A stretch of DNA of 64,000 nt from an uncultured Granulosicoccus sp. (GTDB lineage Bacteria > Pseudomonadota > Gammaproteobacteria > Granulosicoccales > Granulosicoccaceae), in NCBI GenBank assembly GCA_947499955.1, contig CANMQI010000020.1, positions 35,360 through 99,359 of the forward strand, written 5' to 3'. Each line of letters opens with the position of its first letter. Within the stretch, counting starts at the first letter, position 1. Both the position numbers and the translations under genes were made by a program. Below are positions 18,861-28,619 of the stretch, one piece after another. The notes under the pieces were generated by a model. It made no database searches, was not told the DNA's origin, and saw only the letters and a list, made by a program, of their open reading frames with translations.

Positions 18861-19076
18861 ATGAAATTTGTCATGTTTACAGCTCGCTTCGCTAGACTCC
18901 TACTTAGCGTGGCTTTTTCTGTGGCTTTGTTCCTATTCCTTTTCTTGGCCAGATGTAGCCGTCCATTGGCTAGCGAGGAAGAACCTGAAGGTTCCAAGGC
19001 ATCTAACTCAAATGAGCAGGTACCTGACGCAGCTGACTTCTATTACAACGACTGGCTGCAAAGATTACTGAGATGA
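18861..19076 (+). CDS. Small single-span membrane protein or lipoprotein beside traG
   Basis: 71 residues. A hydrophobic segment at ~12-30 ends in F-L-A-R-C-S, which could be a weak lipobox or simply a membrane anchor, then an acidic tail. It ends 18 bases before the convergent stop of traG. In SXT/R391 and F-like systems small membrane proteins near traG mediate entry exclusion, so an exclusion role is possible, but only size, topology and position support it. It could also be part of the lipoprotein locus just upstream. Confidence 0.45.
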   Translation: MKFVMFTARFARLLLSVAFSVALFLFLFLARCSRPLASEEEPEGSKASNSNEQVPDAADFYYNDWLQRLLR

Positions 19077-19094
19077 ACTTATCGGGTTGAATAC

Positions 19095-20741
19095 TCAGCG
19101 ACCACCGCGTACATCTTTGTACGCCTTTATCATGCTCGCTGCGCCTCCCGCAGTGCGTCTGGCTGAAGCTCCACTGCCAATCGGTCCTGCTCGAGCTGTT
19201 GAGAATCCACCCGTGATGCCCCCGGCAGCGTTGGAAATGGCAAAGCCGATGCGTGAACCGCCAATGATCAGCACGTATCCAAAGCCTATGGTCGACGTCA
19301 GGTAAAGAGATCCGATCATGATGGAATGAATCAATCGCTTCTTGATTTCCTCAAGCCCTCCAAACGAAGCTAATGTTTGCCACATGCTTTGTCCGTTCCA
19401 TAACTGAAGCGCGATCCAGTTATCGAGGAAAGCCACAAATGTCCAGAGAACGCTGAAAAAATTGACTGCAAAGATGAGTATGGCTCCTCCCATCAGTGTG
19501 GCAAAGCTATATCGTCCCAGCAGCAGGGCGAAGGGCAAGGATAGATAGATCACGGCCAGCAGATAGGCCTGCCCGACGATCAGGGCGTAGATCAACGCAT
19601 CCAGTGCGATCTCCAGGACCGCCGCCATCTTGCCGTACTGATAGACCTGGACAACAGAGGCGGCAAGACGGCCCGCATTCTCGAGTACGCCTGCATCACC
19701 CTTCCTGAGCGCCACCAGTCGATCGGCCGACTGCGAGAACTCCGGAGTCGAGTTCTCCAGGTACTTGCGAGCGACATCATCCTTGTCCGGCGTCAGAAAG
19801 GTTGCTGCATCCAGAGCCCCGGACAACCACGGAGCCGCTTGCTTGAGCGTGTCGATGAAGCCGTCAGCCGTGGCTTCCGCGTAGATTCTGTCCCGGATCC
19901 CTTCAACAGTCCCATCGCCTGCCCAGTACGTACTGCACAGCGGTGCGCCAGCGCCCGGGCTACTGGCATACTCTGTATCGTACGTCGGATCATACGGGTA
20001 GCCGGGAACGATATAGGGCATATGATGGTTCTTGTAGTAACCATTGACGAACACCTGAGCACCAATCCAGGAGACATCTGGTCCCTCCACCGCACTGTCC
20101 GTTGCTGTGCCCACGAGTAGGGAATTACCGTCCGATGTACCGTTCCGGTAGTTTGACAGCGCTGGCAGATAACAGTAGGAATAGAACTCATCCACCTGGC
20201 GTTTGAGATCAGGATTGGAGATCGCCACGGTATTGGCAATGGAACGCAGCGTCCGGTAGCTGTTGCCGTAGGTGTCGAAAGTGCTTTCCAGCGCATACCT
20301 GAACCCGTTGCTGGTCTGCATCACGACATACCACCACAGGGGAACGTCAACACCCGTGGTTGTGGCAATGGTGGACTGTGGGGTTGTATCTGCCAGCGAG
20401 CCTGTTGAATCAATCGTTCGATTGATGGTGCCGGTGTGATGAATGTCTGCCGTATCTCGATAGTTCAGGCTCGACGCGTTCAGGGTGGTCTGCGGCACCG
20501 CACCGATCAGCACCACAAGGATCATGAAAAAGAACTGTACCTCCAGCCCGGCAAAGGCCGATTCAGCATCTGATCGCATGAGCGATCCTCGTGATCTCAC
20601 CTCACTGATATGGTCTATCAGCACACCGAGGATCGGTAACCAGACAAGGCCTGTTGCTTTCAGCAAACCCCAGATCACACCAAAGAGCTGCCAGCCGAGC
20701 AAGGTGGTGTAAAGGTGTAGCGACCCGTCAACCTGCAGCAT
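19095..20741 (-). CDS. traG: TraG-N-like conjugative transfer membrane protein
   Basis: 548 residues, close to the ~500 of type G elements and much shorter than F or SXT TraG. N-terminal membrane segments (L-V-W-L-P-I-L-G-V-L-I-D and F-F-F-M-I-L-V-V-L-I-G) lead into a large periplasmic region. Three or four further spans follow near residues 385-510, then a Gly-rich C-terminus. TraG N-terminal proteins act in pilus assembly and mating-pair stabilisation in the inner membrane. It is the last gene of the minus-strand T4SS operon, 51 bases after the TIGR03755 gene, as expected for this class. Confidence 0.85.
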   Translation of the reverse strand: MLQVDGSLHLYTTLLGWQLFGVIWGLLKATGLVWLPILGVLIDHISEVRSRGSLMRSDAESAFAGLEVQFFFMILVVLIGAVPQTTLNASSLNYRDTADIHHTGTINRTIDSTGSLADTTPQSTIATTTGVDVPLWWYVVMQTSNGFRYALESTFDTYGNSYRTLRSIANTVAISNPDLKRQVDEFYSYCYLPALSNYRNGTSDGNSLLVGTATDSAVEGPDVSWIGAQVFVNGYYKNHHMPYIVPGYPYDPTYDTEYASSPGAGAPLCSTYWAGDGTVEGIRDRIYAEATADGFIDTLKQAAPWLSGALDAATFLTPDKDDVARKYLENSTPEFSQSADRLVALRKGDAGVLENAGRLAASVVQVYQYGKMAAVLEIALDALIYALIVGQAYLLAVIYLSLPFALLLGRYSFATLMGGAILIFAVNFFSVLWTFVAFLDNWIALQLWNGQSMWQTLASFGGLEEIKKRLIHSIMIGSLYLTSTIGFGYVLIIGGSRIGFAISNAAGGITGGFSTARAGPIGSGASARRTAGGAASMIKAYKDVRGGR

Positions 20742-20792
20742 GATCAGCGCCCTCTTCTCTCACCTGGGTGGCAAACATAGAACCTTGAGCGT

Positions 20793-22274
20793 TTATCGAG
20801 CGACAACGCGATCACCTTCACGCCGTGAACCGCCGGTTGGCTGTGCGATGCCCAGGGAACCGTTTGACCGTGTCAGACCTCCGAGTGCATGCGCTGCGAT
20901 GATACTGGCAGCAGTACTGCCAGCACCGTAGTTCTGTTGCTGTATTTCCCAGCGGAAATCGTCCACTTCTGCCCGGATGTCGTTGCGCAGCTTCTCGGCT
21001 TTTTGCATGGCGATATCAAGCCCCCGCACTTCGGGTGTATTGGACCCGGCACGCAATATCTGCCTTAAGGCCAGTGCCTTGTCGACGGTACGTTCGACCG
21101 CCACGTCGCTCGCCAGTCGCTCCACGGCAGCTACACGATCTGCACCCTCCAGGGCGATCAGCGCTTCGAACACGTGCTTGCTGATTCGTACCTTACGGGA
21201 CGATACGGCGTCAAAATCCGTGATCGTGGGTCGCGTGCTGGACCCGGAGTGGGACTTGATCAGCTTGGCCCAGGCAGTGATGATATCCTCGAACTCTGAT
21301 TCGTAGCCTGGCAGCAAGCCGCGTCCCGGTTTGACGCTGCTGCTGCATCCGTCTTCGCAATAGGCAATCTCTTCCTCACCCAGAACATCGATGGCAAACG
21401 CGGCGGCATCAGTTGATTTCCCCCAGTATTCTGTTAACCGTGGTTCGACACTTTCGACTGCGGTGGCAGACGCATCTGTGTTGAGCGCTGTCGCGCTGAT
21501 GGTCGTCGGTGCCGTAATCGCCGTCGCACCGTCATAGGTGGTCCCGGCAGATGCACCTGCCAGGGCCGCATAACCGGCAGACACGACATCATTGACGAAC
21601 TTGATGCTGGTGTCGTTAGTGGTTCCCTTGTTCCCGCCAAACCAGGGAATGGGGGTGGAACGGGTGTTTTCCAGTACATCGTCCTCAGCGCCTAGAAGAT
21701 GCTGGTCCTTTTCGGGGAGTCCGCTAGTGGAGAGATAGTCCTCCGCCAGGGTTAACCGCCAGGCCTGTTCACCGGCAACCTGTATCCAGCCATCCAGTGG
21801 GTGACTGCCCTTGTCGATCTTGTCGATCTGGCTCTGACAACTGAGTTCTGCGTTATTGACTTTGAAGTCGATCTGGGACTTCAGGTTCTGTGAATAGTCA
21901 TAGAATCCGGGTAGCGCCCGTTGCAAAGCGGCGATCAGAAGCACCTGTGGGGCCGTCTTGATGCCGGTGATGATCTGTTCGCTCAGCCCCTCGGGATCCA
22001 GCTGCTCCTTCAGGTAGTGAACGACAAGTTCTCCGAAGACATCTTCCAGATTGTGCCTGTTTTCCCAGATGCTGCACACATTCGGTAGACGGGTTTTCAG
22101 AAACTGCGGCTTGTTGGTGGCCACAGGGTTCAGTGCCCCGCTACTGACCAGAGCTGATCCCAGTTCATAATACAGGCCGGAGTTCACCGGAGACTCGGCG
22201 GCACGGACCGCCGACGGCGACCCGACTATCAGGATAACGGTCAGTGTTGCACCAACAGCATGACGATACTTCAT
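20793..22274 (-). CDS. Integrating conjugative element protein, TIGR03755 (PFL_4711) family
   Basis: 493 residues from the ATG at 22274, which gives a clean signal peptide (M-K-Y-R-H-A-V-G-A-T-L-T-V-I-L-I-V) cut near A-A-E-S and has AGGAG upstream; the longer frame from 22433 is not used. The mature N-terminus, S-G-L-Y-Y-E-L-G-S-A-L-V-S-S-G-A, is the family hallmark. Paired Cys around C-S-I-W-E-N, C-Q-S-Q-I-D and C-E-D-G-C suggest periplasmic disulfides. TraH-like position in the operon suggests mating-channel assembly. Confidence 0.85.
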   Translation of the reverse strand: MKYRHAVGATLTVILIVGSPSAVRAAESPVNSGLYYELGSALVSSGALNPVATNKPQFLKTRLPNVCSIWENRHNLEDVFGELVVHYLKEQLDPEGLSEQIITGIKTAPQVLLIAALQRALPGFYDYSQNLKSQIDFKVNNAELSCQSQIDKIDKGSHPLDGWIQVAGEQAWRLTLAEDYLSTSGLPEKDQHLLGAEDDVLENTRSTPIPWFGGNKGTTNDTSIKFVNDVVSAGYAALAGASAGTTYDGATAITAPTTISATALNTDASATAVESVEPRLTEYWGKSTDAAAFAIDVLGEEEIAYCEDGCSSSVKPGRGLLPGYESEFEDIITAWAKLIKSHSGSSTRPTITDFDAVSSRKVRISKHVFEALIALEGADRVAAVERLASDVAVERTVDKALALRQILRAGSNTPEVRGLDIAMQKAEKLRNDIRAEVDDFRWEIQQQNYGAGSTAASIIAAHALGGLTRSNGSLGIAQPTGGSRREGDRVVAR

Positions 22275-22323
22275 GGCAGGCTCCTGTGTTGCGGCATCGG
22301 CAGGCCACGTGGAAAAGGGAGAT

Positions 22324-22698
22324 TCATGCGAAAAACAACAGAGATTCGAGCAACAGGTAGTAGAACAGCACCCGGTAGCGACTCCGGGCAAAGGCCTCCC
22401 CTGCCCTGCCCGAGTTGGCCAGTCGGCTGACAAGCCGTTGGGTCAACGGCAGCCAGAGCGTCAGCAGCAGTACGACCGCGAACAGACGCAGCAGGAATAG
22501 CGCAAGTCCGAGCGTGTTGAAAATTGTCGGTGTGGATCCGGTCACGTCCAATACGCCAACGCCGAGACTGACCAGGCCCAGACAGACGCCAATGGCGACC
22601 GCCGAGAGTACGATCAGCCATCGGTTGCGTCTGAGCATCCAGCGCACACTGGACAGAAGCCCACGGGGTCGGTGTTCGGCTCTGTCGTGAATGGTCAT
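22324..22698 (-). CDS. Small membrane protein of the T4SS operon
   Basis: 124 residues with two clear hydrophobic spans (W-L-I-V-L-S-A-V-A-I-G-V-C-L-G-L-V and L-F-L-L-R-L-F-A-V-V-L-L-L-T) and a third at the C-terminus (L-F-Y-Y-L-L-L-E-S-L-L-F-F-A). A basic N-terminus fits an inner-membrane protein. It lies between the fused TraU-like gene and the TIGR03755 gene, 8 bases after the former, so it belongs to the transfer operon. No named family could be assigned. Confidence 0.7.
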   Translation of the reverse strand: MTIHDRAEHRPRGLLSSVRWMLRRNRWLIVLSAVAIGVCLGLVSLGVGVLDVTGSTPTIFNTLGLALFLLRLFAVVLLLTLWLPLTQRLVSRLANSGRAGEAFARSRYRVLFYYLLLESLLFFA

Positions 22699-22706
22699 GG
22701 GCGCCT

Positions 22707-25058
22707 CTACATCAGCTCGATGTCAAGCGGGATCTTTCCCAGGTCCGTGACGAACATTGCCACAGCTCCCGCCTTTTGCGGACTGGGGCAACAGCTGTAT
22801 TGTCGCCACCAGGTAAAACCGTACATACGGTCATCGCTCTGCCGGTTCCGTGTCCAGGGATCCAGCAGTGTGTCGTCCTGCCCGAACAGGATGCACTGAT
22901 CGCTGACCTTCGGGGCTACCAGTTGCCACTGACCACCTGCCTCATCGTTCGGGGTGATCGCTGGCGGATGCGTGACAGCCAGGTACTCCGTCTCCCGAGG
23001 GGGGATGACATTGTAGATATGCTTCTGCCCCGGACGACTGACCACATGCGCGGCACGAAAGCCTGCCACGGCGGCCGCTTTCATTTCATCGCGCTGGGTT
23101 GAATAGCCCTGACGCGGGTAGACAGAGCCCCAGGCGCCTGAGAGGCTCGCAAACGTCGTCACCACCGGACTGAGCGGAAAGCGTCTTCCTTCCGTATCCT
23201 CGACCTCACTGTCACTGATGCCATCGGCAAGCCCGATATACAGATCGGAACCGGGAAGCGGAAACGCATAGGTCTGTGGATAGACGATTTCGGGAATGTT
23301 GAAGCGCCATTGGGGAATGTCGATACCCGACAGAAAATAGGGCTTCATGATGTCGGTGTCGGAGGGACAGAATCGGAACAGATCGATTCGGCTCTCACCG
23401 ATGCCGGGTGTTCCCGCAAAGCTCTCCTTCAGTCCTTCGATCTGGCGATGGATTTCGACCGCCTCTTCGAATTCCTCCGGCAGGAGGGCGATGAGCGATT
23501 CGGTCAGGGCGCTTGTCAGGTCTGTCATGCTGGCATTGCTGACGGTCTCCCAGGTCGAGAACAGATGGCTGATGGTCCCCGAGACCTCTGCCATGGATGA
23601 GACCGCACCGACGATATCGGCCGGGAAGATGTGCCGTGCGATGGCGATCAGTGACTCTGGTGGGTGCGCCTCCCACCCTGGCAGCTCACTGATGATATCC
23701 GCATGCCCGAAGACATCATTGAGGTTGCGGCTTGTCGTCGTGCCCGTGATCTGGCTTGTACCGCTTCGGGCGCCCTCCGTGACATGAGTCGGAATCTGCG
23801 TGAACTTCTCCTGAAGCCCTGCCGTATCGAGTCCTGATTCGTCGATGAACTGAAAGATCGATCCGGGATGACCGATAATGTCCACCTCGTGATATTTCAT
23901 CGTGCTCTTGGTGCCCTCGGTCTGCGATTCGGTACCCCCGCCCGCCCAGAGGTTCGGATTGTCGTAGCCCGGTGGTGCGCTCCGCCTCATCAGAGCCTCC
24001 ATCACTGGCCTGGACAAGGTGTTCTGCAAGGCACCGTAGAGCAGTTCGGCCTCGGCCAGCGGGGAAGCCCCCAGGCGTTTCGAGATTCCCACCAGGGCAT
24101 CGGGGTTGAAGTGGGTGAGCTCGAAAGAGGTTTCCGGTGTCACATCGATCGAGCAACCTGCCAGAGTGCAGTAGACTCGGGTGGTCAGATATAGGCAGAG
24201 TCCACTGAGCGACAGATTCATGCAGTCAAAACTCGCCGGACTGCTGGCATCGATCAGTGCGTTGATCAGACTGTATCGGGTGCCTTGCGCCTTTCCCGTA
24301 CCGCAGTAGCCGCCGCCAGGTTCTGCCAGACGCAGGATGCCATCGCCAAAGTTGATCAGGCTCGAGGGATCGAACGACTCGCAGAGCAGTTCACGAGGGT
24401 CAGCTGTGGCAGCTTGCGGCTGCGGTTTCCTGGATGGTTTGTCGACGGACTCTGAACGCCCGGTATTGTCATCGAGCCTCACCTTGATGAAACCGCCGGC
24501 CTCCGCCGCCCCTCTCGGCAGTCCATCGCTTTCGTGCCGGTAAGGCAGCGATTCGAGTTGTTGTATGGCGCCCAGGACACTCGTGATCCCTTCCAGCCTC
24601 CTGAAATAGCCATTGTCGGAAACCTCAACAACGGCAGGCAGGTTTTTCACCCCGAACCGAACGCTGATCTCGCCGGCTATAGCGGCATCACGATAGGCCT
24701 GCTTTATCGCATCCAGGCGCGGCGCGATGAGCTCTCGGCCCGTCGCCTCGATCCGGGGAAGGAGCGCCGTGACGTCCTCTTCGGACAAGCCCTCGACGTC
24801 CGGCAGGCCCCGCCGTATCTCGTCGACAAGGAGCGCGACCCGATCTGTCTCGAGCCAGTACAGGGGCACGTCCAGTTTGCCGTCGACAGCACTCTTGTCG
24901 AGTGAGGTTGCCGATGTACTGAGCACGAACAGCACGCCTGGTGTTTGTGCCATGACAGGATCCGCCCCTGTCATGACAACACCCAGCAGCAACATGGCTG
25001 CTGCGCGCAGCACCCCGAGAAGACGACGGACTCTGGCGTTGATACTAGGTTCCATCAT
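22707..25058 (-). CDS. Fusion of TIGR03757 (PFL_4709) and TIGR03756 (PFL_4710, TraU-like) transfer proteins
   Basis: 783 residues from the ATG at 25058 (AGGT eight bases upstream; another ATG lies at 25055). A signal peptide ends near V-M-A-Q-T. Residues ~40-170 look like the small TIGR03757 protein, a thioredoxin-like periplasmic component (L-F-V-L-S-T-S ... F-G-V-K-N-L-P-A-V-V-E-V). After a linker (~170-235) a TraU-like domain follows: F-D-C-M-N-L-S-L-S-G-L-C, C-T-L-A-G-C-S-I, T-H-F-N-P-D-A-L-V, and near the end W-W-R-Q-Y-S-C-C-P-S. In relatives these are two adjacent genes; here one reading frame covers both. Many Cys suggest disulfide bonding in the periplasm. Confidence 0.8.
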   Translation of the reverse strand: MMEPSINARVRRLLGVLRAAAMLLLGVVMTGADPVMAQTPGVLFVLSTSATSLDKSAVDGKLDVPLYWLETDRVALLVDEIRRGLPDVEGLSEEDVTALLPRIEATGRELIAPRLDAIKQAYRDAAIAGEISVRFGVKNLPAVVEVSDNGYFRRLEGITSVLGAIQQLESLPYRHESDGLPRGAAEAGGFIKVRLDDNTGRSESVDKPSRKPQPQAATADPRELLCESFDPSSLINFGDGILRLAEPGGGYCGTGKAQGTRYSLINALIDASSPASFDCMNLSLSGLCLYLTTRVYCTLAGCSIDVTPETSFELTHFNPDALVGISKRLGASPLAEAELLYGALQNTLSRPVMEALMRRSAPPGYDNPNLWAGGGTESQTEGTKSTMKYHEVDIIGHPGSIFQFIDESGLDTAGLQEKFTQIPTHVTEGARSGTSQITGTTTSRNLNDVFGHADIISELPGWEAHPPESLIAIARHIFPADIVGAVSSMAEVSGTISHLFSTWETVSNASMTDLTSALTESLIALLPEEFEEAVEIHRQIEGLKESFAGTPGIGESRIDLFRFCPSDTDIMKPYFLSGIDIPQWRFNIPEIVYPQTYAFPLPGSDLYIGLADGISDSEVEDTEGRRFPLSPVVTTFASLSGAWGSVYPRQGYSTQRDEMKAAAVAGFRAAHVVSRPGQKHIYNVIPPRETEYLAVTHPPAITPNDEAGGQWQLVAPKVSDQCILFGQDDTLLDPWTRNRQSDDRMYGFTWWRQYSCCPSPQKAGAVAMFVTDLGKIPLDIELM

Positions 25059-25062
25059 TGCA

Positions 25063-28000
25063 TTACCTAAGTATGTGGCTGCGTTCGCGTTCGGCATCGA
25101 GTCTGTGTAGTTCCTCGCGCGAGGATAAGCCAAGCCGGGTGCACCGGATGTTCTCGGCGATCATCATGGCCGCATCCAGTTCCGGAATCCGGTGCTCTTT
25201 CATCAGCTGGCTGCGCTCGCGCTTCTCATCCGGGTCGGTCTGGGCAAGTGCAATCGACAGGGCCGGAGGAACCATGCGCAGGATGGAGCTGCCGGAGGCT
25301 CCCTTGACCAGGGCTTCGACGTAGCGCCCCCGGGCCTTGCGGATTCGGCGCAGCATGTCGGTCTCCTCCTCGCTCATGCCCTTGAACTGCGCCACCTTGA
25401 TCAGTTCATCTTCCTCCATCCACATGATGAACCACCACTCCAGAATGGAGAGCATGCGTTGGGCGTCTGCGGAAAAATCCTGGAAGTTCTGCGTTGCCAG
25501 CCACAGCCACACTCCGATCTTTCGCCACATCTTGGTGGCCTTGAGCAGGATCTGCAGAAGCATGACGTCCTTGAGCACCAGATGTGCCTCATCCGTCAGG
25601 CAGATGATATCCCGGCCGGAAGCCTGATCGCGAATTCCGATGCGGCCCACGTGCTGGATAATGGAGATGTAGAGGATTGCCAGCAGATCCTCGTTTCCGT
25701 CCAGACCGGCGTCGGCCAGATCGATCATCGTGACATCCACATCGGGCCAGGCAGTCCCTTCTCGGTTGAACAACCTGCCGGCCAGCGTACCCGGATCGCA
25801 ATACATCTCCATCGCGGCGGACATCTCGATGATCTCACGCTCGAATGCGGCAAAGGCCTCCTGCCGGGAGACGATGATCAGCGATTCACGCACATCCTGT
25901 GGCCTGACGATGGCGCAGTCGGTCTCCCCCCGCTTCACGCGGCAGGCCGCATCCTTGATCGATTCCCGGATGGCCAGTTTCAGGGTGGGCGAACGGATCT
26001 CCCCTCTCGTCTCTGACCCGCTGGAGATCATGAGTTTGGCAACCAGCTCGAGTTCACCGAGAATGTCACGCGTTTCGTTATCATCGTGTCGGTCTTCATC
26101 GGCGAAGGCCGCCAGTGCGGCTTCGAAGTTGTCATCCTCGACCTCCTCCCCGTCTGCGGCACCCTTGTGGCTGTGCTCGACAATGAAATGGCCGTGCTCA
26201 TCGACCAGTTCCAGCGCATCCACAAACGGTGGCACCGAGATGTCGGACGTCATGGTGACCCGCTGCGCATGCACGGACAGGCCCTGTCGACGCCACCACT
26301 TGGCACTCAGGCCGAACGAATTACCCAGCTCGATGATGAACAGGCGCGGAAACGAGGTGGCCAGCATCGACTGCAGGAAGGCGTTGAGCGTGGCACTTTT
26401 GCCAGAGCCCGGGGTACCGACCATGAGCAGATGGGCGTTGCGAACACGGTCCCCGATCGGATCCAGCCCCACAGGCTCACCGCCGCGGTTCCAGGCCTGT
26501 ATCACGGGCCTTTTCTTTGTTCCCCGCCAACGCCCGTAGAGTGGCGCCAGCGCCGCGATCTGTTCGGCAAACAACAGTCGTGCTGCGCGAGCCGACTTTT
26601 CATCACCGGCAGGATTGAATACGCCCGGCAGGCCTCGGGGGAAGTGATCCAGCTCGATTGGGTCCCGTGTGGGCTCGACCACATTGATACCGCTGGCACG
26701 CATACCCGAGGCAACTCGGTTGGTCTGTTGTTTGAGTTTCCTCAACGTGGGCGCTCGCAGGTAGACCATCACCTCGGTGGGGAAGATCTTCTCGCCCCGA
26801 TCGCGCAGGCGGCGCAGCACCGCCTCGGCCATCTTGCGGGTGTGCGATGCGCTGGCCGAGGTCCCCATGGCCCAGTCGCGTACCGACTCGATATGCGAGC
26901 TCACCTCGCTCTGTGGTCGCATGACGATGGTCATCGACAGCACACTGCCTTCGGGCAATCGTTCGAACAGCGTGTAGGCCTTGGCTCCTCGAATGATCTC
27001 GGCGCTGACCGCGCCTGCTCTGGGCGATATCGCCAGGGAGTTCATGCGCACGACCTGGTGGATAAAGCCATCGAATTTCCAGACCCCATGGGCGGGATCG
27101 GCCACCGGCTGGGAGTACATCATTGATTCCACCAGATCCCGGCCCAACGGCAGATCTTCGGTCCTCTCCGGGTAGCTCATGGTGCTCTCCAGCCGGCTGA
27201 TGTCCCCGTCACAGATACTGGCTCCCGGGTTCAGCCAGCCGCGCATCCATCGAAAGAACGACTGGCCATCCATGCGGGTATAGCCAAGCCGGGCTTCGCT
27301 CAGTTCCGCTTCCAGTCGTGAGCAGACCTGTTCCAGTTCATCCGCCGTGTCCTCGAGGGCACGGCCTCGCCAGTAACGACGATAGATCGCGACGCGCGCC
27401 ACGGTGTGCCGGCCGCCCCAGGGCGTGTCCGTGACTTCCGTGTCATGGAAAACGCCTTCGGCTCGTGCGACATCCAGCAAATGGGTTTCCAGCTCTGCCT
27501 GATAGGCCTTCGTATACACCGAATCCCGGCGCTCCTCCGATGCGGCGTTCCGCACACGCTCGGCAAAACCGGACAGGTCACGCTCGTCCTGCAGAAACAT
27601 CTGCATGACCCAGGGGTTTTGAGAATGCTCCGGACAGCTCTCTCGCACCATCCCCTGGATTCGTGCCAGTGATTCTGCGATCACGTTCGATGAGCGTCCT
27701 TCGGTGGCCACCGGCTCGATCTCGTAGACCGCCATGCGGGAGACGCCATCGCAGAACAGCACCTGCATCCCCTGATCGCGATTGCCTTCATCGATTTCGA
27801 ACCAGGGAATCAGGTCAACGAAGCTCTTCATGGCGCGATGCATCTTCATGTGCTCACCGCGCGATGCACTGCGCTGTCGGTCGATACCGAGTCGCTCAAG
27901 CGTGCGAGCGAAGAGGCCCGGCCTCGCTTCGCCCTGCTGTGCCGCCCTCCCCTCCCCGGGCCGGGGGTTTGCAAGACTCTCCCGGTCGGTGCCGCCCACA

Positions 28001-28086
28001 GCCGTGTCCGGCTCGAGCGTCACCGTGCCGCTGGCTTTGGCATCCGTTCGCTGTCGGTCTCGCCGGCGGGTCAGAGTGGTATTCAT
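25063..28086 (-). CDS. VirB4/TraC-like conjugative transfer ATPase (TIGR03744, PFL_4706 family)
   Basis: 1,007 residues, the expected size. The N-terminal ~450 residues form the membrane-recruited VirB4 domain. Walker A, G-T-P-G-S-G-K-S, is near residue 555, and a Walker B-like segment (D-I-I-C-L-T-D-E-A-H) lies near 830. Acidic insertions lie between. It energises pilus biogenesis and substrate transfer at the inner membrane. The start overlaps the lipoprotein stop by 4 bases and the next gene starts 4 bases beyond its stop, typical of a tightly coupled operon. Confidence 0.93.
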   Translation of the reverse strand: MNTTLTRRRDRQRTDAKASGTVTLEPDTAVGGTDRESLANPRPGEGRAAQQGEARPGLFARTLERLGIDRQRSASRGEHMKMHRAMKSFVDLIPWFEIDEGNRDQGMQVLFCDGVSRMAVYEIEPVATEGRSSNVIAESLARIQGMVRESCPEHSQNPWVMQMFLQDERDLSGFAERVRNAASEERRDSVYTKAYQAELETHLLDVARAEGVFHDTEVTDTPWGGRHTVARVAIYRRYWRGRALEDTADELEQVCSRLEAELSEARLGYTRMDGQSFFRWMRGWLNPGASICDGDISRLESTMSYPERTEDLPLGRDLVESMMYSQPVADPAHGVWKFDGFIHQVVRMNSLAISPRAGAVSAEIIRGAKAYTLFERLPEGSVLSMTIVMRPQSEVSSHIESVRDWAMGTSASASHTRKMAEAVLRRLRDRGEKIFPTEVMVYLRAPTLRKLKQQTNRVASGMRASGINVVEPTRDPIELDHFPRGLPGVFNPAGDEKSARAARLLFAEQIAALAPLYGRWRGTKKRPVIQAWNRGGEPVGLDPIGDRVRNAHLLMVGTPGSGKSATLNAFLQSMLATSFPRLFIIELGNSFGLSAKWWRRQGLSVHAQRVTMTSDISVPPFVDALELVDEHGHFIVEHSHKGAADGEEVEDDNFEAALAAFADEDRHDDNETRDILGELELVAKLMISSGSETRGEIRSPTLKLAIRESIKDAACRVKRGETDCAIVRPQDVRESLIIVSRQEAFAAFEREIIEMSAAMEMYCDPGTLAGRLFNREGTAWPDVDVTMIDLADAGLDGNEDLLAILYISIIQHVGRIGIRDQASGRDIICLTDEAHLVLKDVMLLQILLKATKMWRKIGVWLWLATQNFQDFSADAQRMLSILEWWFIMWMEEDELIKVAQFKGMSEEETDMLRRIRKARGRYVEALVKGASGSSILRMVPPALSIALAQTDPDEKRERSQLMKEHRIPELDAAMMIAENIRCTRLGLSSREELHRLDAERERSHILR

Positions 28087-28619
28087 GGTCGCGCTTCCGG
28101 CACGATGGTGTCCGGCACAAAAGGCTGTTGGGCGACTGGCGTCCCCTGCCGCGCCAGATCCTCACGACTCGGATAGCGGTTGGGTGGGATTTCCTCGGGA
28201 AGGGCATATTCATCGCGCTCGTACAACGAGAACTCGGTCGTATACCCTGGCACCGGCGCGCGGGACGAGGTGGACAGATGAGGAGCGATATACAGCGCGA
28301 ACCGGGGATTTCGCAGCTTCGGAAACAGCTGCTGGATCTCGTTGAGCGAATCACGCGTGAAGGCATCGTGGCGAACCCCCTCGTGCGGATTGACATGGGC
28401 GGCAAGACGCAGTGCATCACGCGCGGCATCCTGTTCCTGAAGTTCGTCGGAACCGAATCCCTGCGCCTGCGCGCCTTGCAATACGGCCTTCATCGTCGGC
28501 CCTTCCGTGTAGAGCACGGAGCGTGGCGAGACACAGCCGGTGATCAGGAGCAGGACAGCGCCCAGCACGAGAAGTCTTCCACCGCCTGTTATGTCATTCG
28601 ATTCAGTCGAGATAGGCAT
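28083..28619 (-). CDS. Conjugative transfer lipoprotein, TIGR03751 family
   Basis: 178 residues from the ATG at 28619 (GGAGG eight bases upstream); the much longer open frame to 29252 lies antisense-free over the upstream gene and is rejected. A lipoprotein signal (L-V-L-G-A-V-L-L-L-I-T-G-C) is followed by S-V-L-Y-T-E-G-P-T-M and R-N-P-R-F-A-L-Y-I-A-P-H-L, typical of the family. VirB7-like lipoproteins anchor the outer-membrane core complex. It overlaps the TraB-like gene by 17 bases and VirB4 by 4. Confidence 0.85.
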   Translation of the reverse strand: MPISTESNDITGGGRLLVLGAVLLLITGCVSPRSVLYTEGPTMKAVLQGAQAQGFGSDELQEQDAARDALRLAAHVNPHEGVRHDAFTRDSLNEIQQLFPKLRNPRFALYIAPHLSTSSRAPVPGYTTEFSLYERDEYALPEEIPPNRYPSREDLARQGTPVAQQPFVPDTIVPEARP

